Below, one piece after another: positions 27,529-36,416 of a stretch of DNA of 64,000 nt. The notes beneath the pieces were generated by a model. It saw only the letters and a list, made by a program, of their open reading frames with translations, searched no databases and was not told the origin of the DNA. The stretch lies in NCBI GenBank assembly GCA_937901895.1, contig CALGTD010000118.1, positions 1 to 64,000 of the forward strand. Direction: 5' to 3'. Made by a program: the position numbers and the translations under genes. Positions within the stretch are counted from its first letter, which is position 1, and each line of letters begins with the position of its first letter. The DNA is from an uncultured Spartobacteria bacterium (GTDB lineage: Bacteria; Verrucomicrobiota; Verrucomicrobiia; Chthoniobacterales; JAATET01).

Positions 27529-29028
27529 TTATGGCAACAGCATGAAGGCGGCGCCCATGATGATGGTCGGGAGGAGGGCGGCCAGGAACAACTTCCCGGG
27601 ATTCACGCCGTTCTCGCCGAAGTATTTCTGAAGAATGGCCTGGCCCGCCGGGTTGGGGGCGTTGGCAATGACCGTGAGGCCGCCACCGGTGACCGCGCCC
27701 GCTACGACGGCGTATTTCAGTTCGTCGCTGAAGTTTGGCACCAGCGAGGCGAGATAGGTGATGGCCGCATTGTCGTTGAATGCGGTGAGCACTGTGGAGC
27801 CGATCATCAGCGGCCATTCGCCGAGGCTGCCCAGCACGGGTGCGATCCACCATTTTTGAAACCCGCCGTGGACGACGAGCGCGGCCAGGAAGAAGCCGAC
27901 GAGCAGTGGCGAGCGCAGCTTGATGATGTCCTGGTTTCGCTCCGTGGCCTGCGTGAAGGCGATGAAAAACAGGAGGCCCAGCACGACAAGCGCCGCGTGG
28001 TGCGCGACGAACACGGTCCATCCGATGAACAGGACGTGTGTGATCGTGATCCAGCCCGGCACGGACTTCACGTAGATCGATTCGTCGTCCTTCACCGAAA
28101 GGGCGACGAGCTCCTTCCGGAACCAGAAAAAGAACAGGGTATTCGCGATGAAAATGCCGATGATCGCCTTCCAGCCAAAGTGGAGGAACATGAACGGCAG
28201 GTTCCAATCCCATGCGCTTGCGACCATCACCACCGGAGGCGCGGCGAAGTGAACCAGCGTGCCACCGACCGAGATGTTCACGAAGAGCAGGCCGATCGTG
28301 GCGTATCGCAGCGGCATCGAGGGCTTGAGCTGGTAAAACCGGTCGACGAGCAGGATCGCGCAGATCGTCATCGCCGCGGGCTCGGTGATCAGCGAGCCGA
28401 GGAGCGGTCCGACGGTCAGAATCGAAAGCCACCAGGCTGCGGGGGTGCCGCCGCCGATTCCGGCGACCCGTGCGAGCGCGGATTCGGCGAACCTCAGAAT
28501 CGGTCGCGAGCTGGCAATCGTCATGATTGCCACGACGAAGATCGGCTCGGTGAAGTTTACATGGTCGATGTATCCGAAAAGGCTGCCAATGCCCCCGAAT
28601 GCCACGACCGCGATCGCAAGCGGGATAAGCCAGATGCCGAAGACGGCCTCCACCTCACCGAGGAAGTGAAAGAACGTCATCTTGACCTGCAGCCAGTCGC
28701 GTTTGCGGGCGTGGATAGGTCCGTCCTGCGGATGCTTCTCCGCTTCCTCGAGTTCATGAAACTTGTGATGCAGCCGCTGCGAGATGGCGAGAAAGCGGGA
28801 CGCCAGGAACGTGTGAACGATCGCGCAGAAGAAAATGACGGTGCCGACGAGATTGAACGGATCCTGTTTCACCCGGGACCAGAGTTTGCCGGTCAGCGTT
28901 GGGATGTTCTCATCGTGGTAGGCTTCCAGCGGGAGCGGAAAGTCGGGGACATCGCCGCCCGTTGCTGCCAGCAACGGGGATCCGAGGGTGAGGAGAAGGA
29001 CGAGAAAAACCCAACGAAACGAGGCCAT
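27529..29028 (-). CDS. Putative Na+/H+ antiporter, multi-TM
   Basis: The product is 499 residues with a cleavable-looking signal (LLLTLGSPLLAA) and about 11-12 TM segments. Characteristic pieces are LLGSLITEPAAMTICAILL, VNISVGGTLVHFAAPPVVM, STVLTAFNDNAAITYLASLVP and VIANAPNPAGQAIL. The acidic ITEP and FNDN elements in half-broken helices resemble NhaD/ion-transporter-superfamily antiporters and a putative Na+/H+ antiporter family common in this bacterial group. Likely role: sodium extrusion or pH homeostasis. It is co-directional with the preceding frameshifted gene (101-base gap) and sucA (200-base gap), so separate transcription is possible. Confidence 0.85.
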   Translation of the reverse strand: MASFRWVFLVLLLTLGSPLLAATGGDVPDFPLPLEAYHDENIPTLTGKLWSRVKQDPFNLVGTVIFFCAIVHTFLASRFLAISQRLHHKFHELEEAEKHPQDGPIHARKRDWLQVKMTFFHFLGEVEAVFGIWLIPLAIAVVAFGGIGSLFGYIDHVNFTEPIFVVAIMTIASSRPILRFAESALARVAGIGGGTPAAWWLSILTVGPLLGSLITEPAAMTICAILLVDRFYQLKPSMPLRYATIGLLFVNISVGGTLVHFAAPPVVMVASAWDWNLPFMFLHFGWKAIIGIFIANTLFFFWFRKELVALSVKDDESIYVKSVPGWITITHVLFIGWTVFVAHHAALVVLGLLFFIAFTQATERNQDIIKLRSPLLVGFFLAALVVHGGFQKWWIAPVLGSLGEWPLMIGSTVLTAFNDNAAITYLASLVPNFSDELKYAVVAGAVTGGGLTVIANAPNPAGQAILQKYFGENGVNPGKLFLAALLPTIIMGAAFMLLP

Positions 29029-29129
29029 GATTCGAATCTGCTGATTGTAGGACCATGCGCGCCGTGCGCGCGGAGGGGGACTATGGAGACTTTGCCCGCG
29101 CGTGGCAAATGGAAGCGGTCAAGCTTTCC

Positions 29130-30513
29130 TCAACCTTTCCAAATCCACGCCGGTCCCCCATTCCAGCCGCCCCCAGTGAGGATGAAGGAGGTTCCGTCAT
29201 TCTCATAGGATGGAGGGAGGCCGGTCATGGGATCCAGGGGAAGTTCTGGAAGAAAATCCGGGGAGAGCGCCTCGAGGGCTTCCGGAAACTGGCCTTGTTC
29301 GAATCGGTGACGTTCCAGCGCGCAGGCGATCACAGCCTGCGCGAGGTAGGTCTGGACTTGGGCGAATGCGCCGGCCTCCGCGGCGAGGTCGGCGATTCGT
29401 GGAGGAGCGGGCATGTCGGGAGGGGGCAGCAAGGCGGCGGGCACGATGCCGGCGGGATTGCCGAGCTGATCGAGAAACGCCTGGATGGCGGTGTTGGCGG
29501 CAATCCGGCGCGCACGCAGCTCGCGGGGAGACAACGCGTCCGGTCCCGCGCCGAGCCATGCTTCACAGAGCTTCGCATCCGCCTGCGGGAGATCGGAATG
29601 CCTGTCGTCGAGGACGGTATTCAGGGCGGCGCGTTCGCCGCGCACCGCGCGCGCAAAATCCTCAACGGGCCGGGCGGATTGCAGCGCGGCGGAAAGACGC
29701 TCGAGCGTTCCATCGTCGAACACCTCGCCGTCGATGCCGGCGCGGATGCAGCCGGCGGCGAGGCTGAGGAGATTTCGCCGGGTGCGCTGCGAGGCAAGGA
29801 ACGGCTCGTTCGACAGCGAGTCGGGTGATTATCAGGATATCCGCTGCGGCCGCAGTGCCGTTGCCGACGCCGATGCGGGCGAGGCCGTCGATGGCCAGCC
29901 AGTTGCCGAGTGATTCGACCGGCCCGAGGTGAGGCAATGCCGGGGAAAGGGACGCATAATCGATCTCGAAGCGCGCTCCGGGCCGTTTCGCCGCTTCCGC
30001 GAGCGGATCGAAGGAAATTCCAAGTCCGCGCATCCCGGCGATGACGCGGTCGGCGGGCAGGAGATATTCCGCATCGAGCAGCTGCTCGGCAGCAAACGCG
30101 TCCGCGATCGGGTCGAGGCGGACGCCGCCGTCGGGCTGCGCGGTGGCGGAGAGAAGCTCCGTTGCGCGTTTTCCGGCAAGGGGGCGCCCGGCCTTTTGGA
30201 GGAGATCGGATTGCGGAGCACCCGAGGCGAGGCCGTCGAACACCGGCGCGCCGAAGAAATTTTCCTCGTCCGGAACCTCCGCAGGCACGACGTCCGAAAA
30301 GAACAGGGGTTCGCCCCGTGCCGTCAATTCCGTGACCAGATTGCGCCACTCCGCGTCAGGCCGGAACCCTCCGTTCAGGATGCCGTAGAACGCCAGCGCG
30401 CCGGCGCTGATGACCCCTGCGACAAGGATGCCCCATGCGAGCGGGGTGGCGCGCAGACCGCGGCGCCGGGCCGGTCGGCGGGCGGAGGGGCGGTGGCGGC
30501 GCGGCTCGAGCAT
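29130..30513 (-). pseudogene. Frameshifted third paralogue of the pseudopilin-tailed membrane protein family
   Basis: Two frames together match the complete paralogues at 30578-32071 and 32194-33693. The 5' part (30513 to about 29820) gives the N-terminal TM, VPDEENFF, and GNWLAIDGLARIGVG...AADILIITRL. The 3' part resumes in another frame with DSLSNEPFLASQ and runs to the pseudopilin-like end (ALERHRFEQGQFPEALEAL, LDPMTGLPPSYENDG, AWIWKG). The paralogue has LRLADALRSEPLL at the break. The missing bases fit loss of one copy of CGACTCGC at 29816-29823, an eight-base direct repeat in the inferred ancestor, giving a shift of frame. It may be a genuine pseudogene or an assembly error. Rejoined length would be about 463 residues. 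Confidence 0.75.
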
Positions 30514-30577
30514 CGTTCGACCGGGAGCGTCCGGTCTTTTTTGGAATCCGGCAACCGGGAAAATCGCCACCTTGACG

Positions 30578-32071
30578 TCAGCGTGCGGCGGGCGGGGATT
30601 CCCAGATCCAGTCGCCTTTGGCGGTGGATCCGCGGGATGTTGGCGCGACACCACCATCGTCGATTCGATCCCAGCCTACGGACCACAAGCGAAAGTCGTC
30701 CGGCGTGTCGCGAATGTATCGCATCGGGGCGCCGGTCATGATGTCGGAGGGAATCGTCGGGAGAAAGGCCGGGACCAGTTCTTCGAGCGTCGATGGGTAA
30801 GCGCCGCCGGCGCGCCGGAAACGTTCGAGCGCACAGGCAATCCGAAGAAGGTCCAGTTGCGACTGAATGCGTGCCGCTTTGGAGGTGGCGGTTTCGATAT
30901 TTGGGACGACCATCTCGGTGAAGAGACGTTGATGAAACCAGTCGAGTCCCGTCGACTTCCGCGGAAGGGCGAACGCGGATGGGGTGAGGCCATGTTCGCG
31001 AGGTGCCGACAGGGCATCGATCCATTGTTGCATCTGCAGGTTGGATTTGGCGCGGTCGGCCTCCATCGAGATGGCCGTGTAAATCACGAATCCGAAGCTC
31101 AGGAGAGGGGGCGTGGGCCTGCCGCCATAGAGGTCCGAAAGTGTCATCCGCTTGTTCGAAAGTGCGTCCACCGTGTCATTCAAGCCTCCGCGCTCGGCCC
31201 TCACCGTGGTTTGAAGGTCTGAGAGCAGATCGATCTGCGCGATCTGCGATTCGAAAGTCTCGAGGTCCGCATCCTCCCACCCATTCATCCCCACCCGGAC
31301 GCATTCTGCGGCGAAGGCGAGGATCGACATCCTCACCAGAGCTGTGAGGAGGAGAGGTTCTCCCGAAAGCGTGGCAGCCAGCCGAAACTGGTCGCGGATG
31401 TCGGTGGCGGCTGACGAGGCGTTTTCTTCGGCGATGGCTGCAGTGGCCCGTGCCCGCAAGGCCTGACTGATGTTGAGAATCGGCGCGAGGTGATCCGTCG
31501 AGACCAGGAGGGCTTGATCGTAGACCAGGGGCGTTCGGGCCAGGGGGCGGTCGAGAAGCCCGTTGATGCGCTCGAGCAGGGGATTCGCGGGCTCGATTTC
31601 CGTGAGGATGAAGCGAGCCAGGCTTTTTCGCGCCTCGACATCGGAGGATTTCTCGAGCGCGGCTGCTGCCGCTGTCACAGCCGCTTTCAGGGTGCAGGAG
31701 GTCTGATCTCTGAAATCCGGAACCAGTCGTCGAAGCGATTCGATCGATTCCTTCGACAGGGGCGTTTCGAGCACATCGATCTGCCGCCGGCCGGACGGCG
31801 CAAGAAGCCCGGGATTGCCGGCACGGTCCGTAATTTCCCACCAGACCTCGTCGGCGTAGAAATTTTCCGTGTCTGGAACGGGCGGCGGTTCAAAATCCCG
31901 CAGGGACAGCTTCTCCCCGCGTGCGAGGAGGTCGGCCTTCGTGCGGTTCCATTTTGCGTGGCCCACGACAGAGATAATCACGGCAGCCGCGAGGACGATG
32001 GCGAAAAGACCGAGGGGGATTGCGAAGGCAAGGATCGCGATTCGCGAGGTCTTTTCTTGCTCTGGATCCAT
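30578..32071 (-). CDS. Signal-anchored protein with C-terminal pseudopilin-like domain, paralogue 2
   Basis: The product is 497 residues from the MDPEQEK methionine. The N-terminal TM lies at about residues 11-35, followed by the family block KADLLARGEKLSLRDFEPP and VPDTENFYAD. A long helical middle follows, including LSQALRARATAAIAEENASSAATDI and AERGGLND. The last 95 residues look like a GspG-type pseudopilin C-terminal domain: CALERFRRAGGAYPSTLEEL, PSDIMTGAPMRYI, FRLWSVGWDRIDDGG, then DWIWES. No pilin leader peptidase site is seen at the N-terminus. It belongs to the ECF-sigma-led cluster; the gaps of 122 bases before and 64 after leave the operon extent uncertain. Function unknown, envelope location likely. 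Confidence 0.83.
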   Translation of the reverse strand: MDPEQEKTSRIAILAFAIPLGLFAIVLAAAVIISVVGHAKWNRTKADLLARGEKLSLRDFEPPPVPDTENFYADEVWWEITDRAGNPGLLAPSGRRQIDVLETPLSKESIESLRRLVPDFRDQTSCTLKAAVTAAAAALEKSSDVEARKSLARFILTEIEPANPLLERINGLLDRPLARTPLVYDQALLVSTDHLAPILNISQALRARATAAIAEENASSAATDIRDQFRLAATLSGEPLLLTALVRMSILAFAAECVRVGMNGWEDADLETFESQIAQIDLLSDLQTTVRAERGGLNDTVDALSNKRMTLSDLYGGRPTPPLLSFGFVIYTAISMEADRAKSNLQMQQWIDALSAPREHGLTPSAFALPRKSTGLDWFHQRLFTEMVVPNIETATSKAARIQSQLDLLRIACALERFRRAGGAYPSTLEELVPAFLPTIPSDIMTGAPMRYIRDTPDDFRLWSVGWDRIDDGGVAPTSRGSTAKGDWIWESPPAAR

Positions 32072-32193
32072 GATTGGATTGGGGGAGGCGCGAGGTTGGC
32101 GCTCCGGAAGCGAAGGATGCACGCTCGCAGCGGGCATGGAAAGGGGAAGAGATGGAACCGATGCGCCGTGTTCCAGGCGAGAGATGGGATTCG

Positions 32194-33693
32194 CTACCGC
32201 GCACCCCAGACCCAGTCGCCAATGCTGGCGTTGCGCTCGGGTTTGCCTCCGTCGTCGGTCTGGTTCCAGCCGTCCGACCATAGCCGGAAGTGGTCGCCGA
32301 GCGGCTCGTAGTGGAAGGTTTGTCCCGCGATCACCGGTCGCGGAATCGCAGTGAGGAATTCAGGCTCCAGATCGCGGAGGGTCTCGGGATAGGTGCCGTG
32401 TTTGAATCGGTAGCGCTCGAGCGCGCAGGCGATCAGCGTGAGGGTGATCTCTTCCTGGGTCCTGAGACGTTTGACGATGGAATCGTGCAGACTCGAAAGA
32501 CCGAGAATCGAGAAATGGAAACGCTGGTAGGCGAACGGATTCGCGTCCAGTGACTCTGCGGGATCGTAGAGCTTCGCGGGATCGATACCGAGGTCTCCGT
32601 CCTTTTCTATCGCGTCGATCCATTTCTGGATGGTTCGATTGCGGAGCGCCTGATCGCCCGGGCGGAACATGGCAAGATAGGCAGCCTGTTCCGGCGGTGA
32701 GAGTGGTCGCGGAGGAACGGCGTTGTTGGAAGCCCCCGCAACGATGCGAAAGACGTTGTCCTTGTTGTTCGCTCCGGCATGGAGACTCTCGAAGACGTGG
32801 TTTCCTCCTCCTCGCTCGCCGCGCAATGCACGTGTGAGCGTTTCCATTGAGCGGGTGGACTCGAGGGCGTTTTGAATCGGAGCGAGCGTTTCCTCTGTCC
32901 AGGCATTCATGGAAATGCCGACGTCGAGTGCGGTGAGCACTTTCCCAATCACGGCATCCCGGACTAACTGGGAGATGAGAAGGGGTTCCGATCGCAAAGC
33001 ATCGGCCAGTCGAAGGTCGGTGAGAATATCGCCAGCAGCGGCGTTGGGGTCACCGAGCGCGAGCTTTGCGATCGCGCGAGCGGAGAACGCCTCACTGAGG
33101 TCCAGGAAATAGCCAAAATGCTCGAGCGGAGCTCGATAGCCCAACTCATAGGCGATGGGTGCCCGTGCGTCCGGACGTTGGAGGAGCGCTTCGATCTTGT
33201 CGAGGAGCGGAGCAACAGGAGCCAGCGTTTCGAGGATCAGATGCGAAGCCTTTTGGCGGCGTTTGGGATCGTCAAGTGACGGAAGGTTGTAGGCCGCCCG
33301 ACCGGCAGCATACCGGCGCATGTCTGACTTCAGCTGAAACGGCGTTCCGTCAAACACGGTGTCCATTTCGTGTTTCAGCTCCGGAGAGATTCGTTCCCCA
33401 AACGCATTCAGGCGGCGTTGTTGGTAAGGAACGGCGCGGCTTCCATCCGCATTTACGGCAAAAACTTCCTCCCACAACGGATCCGCGAAGAAATTTCGCT
33501 CGTCGGGAATCTCCGGAGGCGCGAGTTCGACCAGCGACAGCTTCTCGCCGCGTGCGAGAAGTTCTGCTTTGGCGGCGGCCCATTCGCGACGGCCTTGAAA
33601 GGAAATCCAGGATCCGATGAGGACGACGATCGTAACGAATGCGGCGATCACGAAGGCCGTGTAGCGGAGAACCGTGCGGGTGATTGGCTTCAT
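32194..33693 (-). CDS. Signal-anchored protein with C-terminal pseudopilin-like domain, paralogue 1
   Basis: The product is 499 residues. The TM lies at about 9-30; then comes KAELLARGEKLSLVELAPPEIPDERNFFADPLW, split here as KAELLARGEKLSL and IPDERNFFADPLWEE. The helical middle includes FSARAIAKLALGDPNAAAGDIL, LRLADALRSEPLLISQL and RALRGERGGGN. The C-terminal domain has CALERYRFKHGTYPETLRDL, FHYEPLGDHFRLWSDGW and TDDGG, the pattern of major pseudopilins where a loop binds calcium. Its ATG overlaps the putative anti-sigma stop, so it is coupled to the sigma/anti-sigma pair. This suggests that it is either a target of, or part of, the signalling system. Confidence 0.85.
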   Translation of the reverse strand: MKPITRTVLRYTAFVIAAFVTIVVLIGSWISFQGRREWAAAKAELLARGEKLSLVELAPPEIPDERNFFADPLWEEVFAVNADGSRAVPYQQRRLNAFGERISPELKHEMDTVFDGTPFQLKSDMRRYAAGRAAYNLPSLDDPKRRQKASHLILETLAPVAPLLDKIEALLQRPDARAPIAYELGYRAPLEHFGYFLDLSEAFSARAIAKLALGDPNAAAGDILTDLRLADALRSEPLLISQLVRDAVIGKVLTALDVGISMNAWTEETLAPIQNALESTRSMETLTRALRGERGGGNHVFESLHAGANNKDNVFRIVAGASNNAVPPRPLSPPEQAAYLAMFRPGDQALRNRTIQKWIDAIEKDGDLGIDPAKLYDPAESLDANPFAYQRFHFSILGLSSLHDSIVKRLRTQEEITLTLIACALERYRFKHGTYPETLRDLEPEFLTAIPRPVIAGQTFHYEPLGDHFRLWSDGWNQTDDGGKPERNASIGDWVWGAR

Positions 33694-34064
33694 AGATTGC
33701 GGGGGTGCGGAATGGTGCGGCGATCGAAAATGACATTCGGTTCGTCAGCGAGGGCGAGGAGCAGGCGATGCTGCCACTCGGCATAGGCAAGGAGTTCCCG
33801 AGCGGTTGGCGGGGGGCCGCGAAATTCCATGGGCGTGACGGCGTAGAGTTCCTCGCCGCGGGGTCCGGAAAAATTCAAAATTGCGATGACGACCCATGCG
33901 GCGGCGAGCGCGCCCCATGCGATTCGCGGGACGAATGGAATGCGTGTTTCCCGGTCCGGAAGGGGGTGGGTCGTTCGTGAGGCCGCGGCGAGGATTTCCC
34001 CGCGCCATTCCGGCGGAATTTCGCGCCGGGGGATGCCGGCCAGTTTTTCTTCGAATGGAGTCAT
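33690..34064 (-). CDS. Putative anti-sigma factor, single TM
   Basis: The product is 124 residues. The cytoplasmic N-terminal 50 residues (IPRREIPPEWRGEILAAA) are followed by one TM at about 50-66 (WGALAAAWVVIAILNF) and a short outer part of about 55 residues. It lacks the zinc-binding H-x3-C-x2-C of ZAS anti-sigma factors. The call rests on gene order: it overlaps the ECF sigma factor by ATGA and the next membrane protein by ATGA, with a topology fit for sensing. A simple small membrane protein cannot be excluded. Confidence 0.6.
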   Translation of the reverse strand: MTPFEEKLAGIPRREIPPEWRGEILAAASRTTHPLPDRETRIPFVPRIAWGALAAAWVVIAILNFSGPRGEELYAVTPMEFRGPPPTARELLAYAEWQHRLLLALADEPNVIFDRRTIPHPRNL

Positions 34065-34552
34065 CGGATCTCCTCGTAAAGCGGACGCAGCAGCGTGCGG
34101 AGTTTGTCTATGCCGTAGCGGTAGCGGCTGGCGGCGGTGTTCGCCGGGATGTCGAGTGTTCGCGCGATCTCGTCGAACGTGAGCCCCTGCCAGAGCTTCA
34201 GGTGGACGATGGCGCGCTGGTCGGTGGGAATTTCGTCGAGGGCGGCGGCAAGGGACTCGCGAAATTGCGCGGCATCCGGGTCCTCGGGCGAGTCGAAGAT
34301 CGCTGGCGCGTCCGCGGCATGCGCTTCGCGCACGGTGCGACGGCGGGAGGCGTCGACGACCCGCGTGTAAACCATCCGCAGGAGGAACGCCCGCTCGTCG
34401 CGGACACCGCGCAGGAGCGCCGGCTTCTCCGCGATCCGGCAGAAAATCGACTGGAGGATGTCCCGGGTATCCGCCTCGTCGCGGGTGAGATCCAGCGCAA
34501 AGGCAAACATGACCTGCGCGTGGTCGTCGTAGAGGCGTTCGAGAAGGGACAT
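34061..34552 (-). CDS. ECF-family RNA polymerase sigma factor
   Basis: The product is 163 residues with only regions 2 and 4. Region 2 covers about residues 5-75 (FALDLTRDEADTRDILQSIF, and FLLRMVYTRVVDASRRR), and region 4 covers about 105-155 with the helix-turn-helix LTFDEIARTLDIPANTAASRYRYGIDKL. It likely directs transcription of its own operon under control of the following anti-sigma candidate. The upstream gap, shared with the divergent ABC operon, is 144 bases. A GGAAC at 34671-34675 on this strand resembles an ECF -35 element, but no convincing -10 follows. Confidence 0.9.
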   Translation of the reverse strand: MSLLERLYDDHAQVMFAFALDLTRDEADTRDILQSIFCRIAEKPALLRGVRDERAFLLRMVYTRVVDASRRRTVREAHAADAPAIFDSPEDPDAAQFRESLAAALDEIPTDQRAIVHLKLWQGLTFDEIARTLDIPANTAASRYRYGIDKLRTLLRPLYEEIR

Positions 34553-34696
34553 CCGGAGGAGGACGCGCGACGGTCCGGTTTTTGTTTAGGAGCGGGCGGG
34601 AATTTCGAACAGAAGCGAATCTCGGAAACGAAGATTGAGATTTGCCTCGTTGTTGTCTTCGTTTTCTTCTGTTCCACTCTCCCTTCCCACTGACGC

Positions 34697-35632
34697 ATGA
34701 TCAAAGTCGAGAACCTCACCAAGCGCTACGGCGGCTTCACGGCCGTCAACGGCATCAGCTTTGAGGTGGGCAAGGGCGAGATCGTCGGGTTCCTCGGCCC
34801 CAATGGCGCGGGCAAGAGCACGACGATGAGGATGCTTTCGTGCTATCTGCCGCCGACGAGCGGGCGGGCCGAGATTGCGGGCTTCGACGTTTTCAAACAA
34901 TCGCTCAAGGCGCGCGAGCGCATCGGCTACATGCCGGAGAACGTGCCGCTCTACAGCGACATGCGCGTGACGGAATACCTCCGCTATCGCGCGGCGCTCA
35001 AGGGCGTGCGCGGCCGCCGGATGAAGGAGCGCATTGGCGACGTGATGGATCTCTGCGGACTGCGCGATGTGGAGCGCAAGCTCGTGGGGAATCTGTCGAA
35101 AGGCTACCGGCAGCGCGTTGGACTCGCGGATGCCATGGTTCACGAGCCGGATTTGCTGATTCTCGACGAGCCGACGATCGGACTCGATCCGAACCAGATC
35201 CGGCAGGTGCGCGAGCTCATCAAGAACCTCGGCCGGCATCACACGATCCTGATTTCCACGCACATCCTGCCCGAGGTCGAGCTGACGTGCTCGCGAGTGC
35301 TCATCCTCAATCGCGGCCGGATCGAGGCCTCCGACGCCCCGGAGAACCTGCGCGCGCGGCTTCATGCGACCGGCGACGTGAGGCTTGAGGCGAAGGTGGC
35401 CGACCTGGAGAAGGCGAAGGACGCGCTGGCGGAGATCGCGGGCGTTCGCTCAGTGACCGCCACCGAGGAGGGCGAGTGGGCCGTCTTTGCGGTGGGGACC
35501 GAGATCGACGCCGACCCGCGCGAAGCCATTCATGCGCTCGCCGTGAAACAAAACTGGCCCGTGCGCGAACTCAGCCGCAACCGGGTGACGCTCGAGGATG
35601 TCTTCACCGAGATCACGCATCCGGAGGAATGA
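34697..35632 (+). CDS. ABC transporter ATP-binding protein, GldA-like
   Basis: The product is 311 residues. Walker A GPNGAGKSTTMRML at about 35-48, signature LSKGYRQRVGLADAM near 138, Walker B LLILDEPTIGLDP near 156, and the H-loop in ISTHILPEVE are all intact. A C-terminal extension of about 90 residues follows, as in GldA, NosF and CcmA-like export ATPases. It partners the permease that follows 22 bases downstream. In Bacteroidota the GldA-GldF-GldG transporter is needed for gliding; the same set occurs without gliding in other phyla, so motility is not implied. It begins with ATGATCAAAGTC and has no obvious Shine-Dalgarno. Confidence 0.93.
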   Translation: MIKVENLTKRYGGFTAVNGISFEVGKGEIVGFLGPNGAGKSTTMRMLSCYLPPTSGRAEIAGFDVFKQSLKARERIGYMPENVPLYSDMRVTEYLRYRAALKGVRGRRMKERIGDVMDLCGLRDVERKLVGNLSKGYRQRVGLADAMVHEPDLLILDEPTIGLDPNQIRQVRELIKNLGRHHTILISTHILPEVELTCSRVLILNRGRIEASDAPENLRARLHATGDVRLEAKVADLEKAKDALAEIAGVRSVTATEEGEWAVFAVGTEIDADPREAIHALAVKQNWPVRELSRNRVTLEDVFTEITHPEE

Positions 35633-35654
35633 CGCGCACCCAGCCTGACTTGAG

Positions 35655-36413
35655 ATGAGAAAATTCTTCACACTCTGGAAGCGCGAGGTCGCGATGGTGT
35701 TCCGCTCGCCGGCGGCCTACGTGATCCTGTTTTTCTTCCTGCTGCTGACAGGGTTCAATTTTTACCAGACGGTGAATCTCATCAACCAGAGCGGCATGCC
35801 GCGGCTCTCGGTGCTCGAGGTGTATTTCAACACGCCGTATTTCTGGTTCGGATTCGTGCTGCCGTTTCCGCTGATCACGATGCGGCTCTTCGCGGAGGAA
35901 TACAAACTCGGGACCATCGAGGCGCTGATGACGGCGCCCGTCCGCGACACGCAGGTCCTGCTGGCGAAGTATCTCGGTGCGCTGTTTTTCTACGTCGTCC
36001 TCTGGGCGCCGACGGGCCTCTATTTTCTGATCTTCTGGTGGCAGACCGGGTTGTCCGCGGGGAGCTCACCCGGTGTGTTCATCGGCTCCTATGCGATGCT
36101 TCTGCTGCTGGGCATGTTCTATCTCGCGATCGGCTGTCTCGCGTCGGCGCTCACGCGCAACCAGATCGTCGCGGCGATCATTTCGTTCGTCGCGATCTCG
36201 CTGCTGTTCTTCTGGGGACTCTACAGCCTGTGGTTCCCGAACGTGAGCCGCCTGCTGCGCGAGTTTACGGAATATTTTTCGCCGATCGCGCACATGGCGT
36301 CGTTCTCCCAGGGACTCCTGGATACGCGGCCGGTTGTGCTCTACCTGAGCCTCACGGCGTTGACGCTCTTCTTCACGTTCCAGGTCTTCCAATACCGGCG
36401 CTGGAAAGTCTGA
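35655..36413 (+). CDS. ABC-2 type permease, GldF-like
   Basis: The product is 252 residues with six TM segments. The N-terminus FTLWKREVAMVFRSPAAYV is typical of ABC-2/GldF permeases, and PLITMRLFAEEYKLGTIE plus the motif for coupling to the ATPase (ALMTAPVRDTQVLLAKY) are clear. It forms the transmembrane channel with the preceding ATPase. The GldG-like gene starts three bases after its stop, so these are co-translated. The transported substrate is unknown. Confidence 0.92.
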   Translation: MRKFFTLWKREVAMVFRSPAAYVILFFFLLLTGFNFYQTVNLINQSGMPRLSVLEVYFNTPYFWFGFVLPFPLITMRLFAEEYKLGTIEALMTAPVRDTQVLLAKYLGALFFYVVLWAPTGLYFLIFWWQTGLSAGSSPGVFIGSYAMLLLLGMFYLAIGCLASALTRNQIVAAIISFVAISLLFFWGLYSLWFPNVSRLLREFTEYFSPIAHMASFSQGLLDTRPVVLYLSLTALTLFFTFQVFQYRRWKV

Positions 36414-36416
36414 GTC

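Noticed and set aside
25067..27631. An 854-residue plus-strand frame opposite sucA
   Set aside because: A GC-rich shadow of sucA; composition is Asp/Val/Ala/Arg-skewed with no domain or signal.
34668..34676. GGAAC as an ECF -35 element for the sigma operon
   Set aside because: No convincing -10 (CGTC/GTC type) lies 15-17 bases downstream on that strand.
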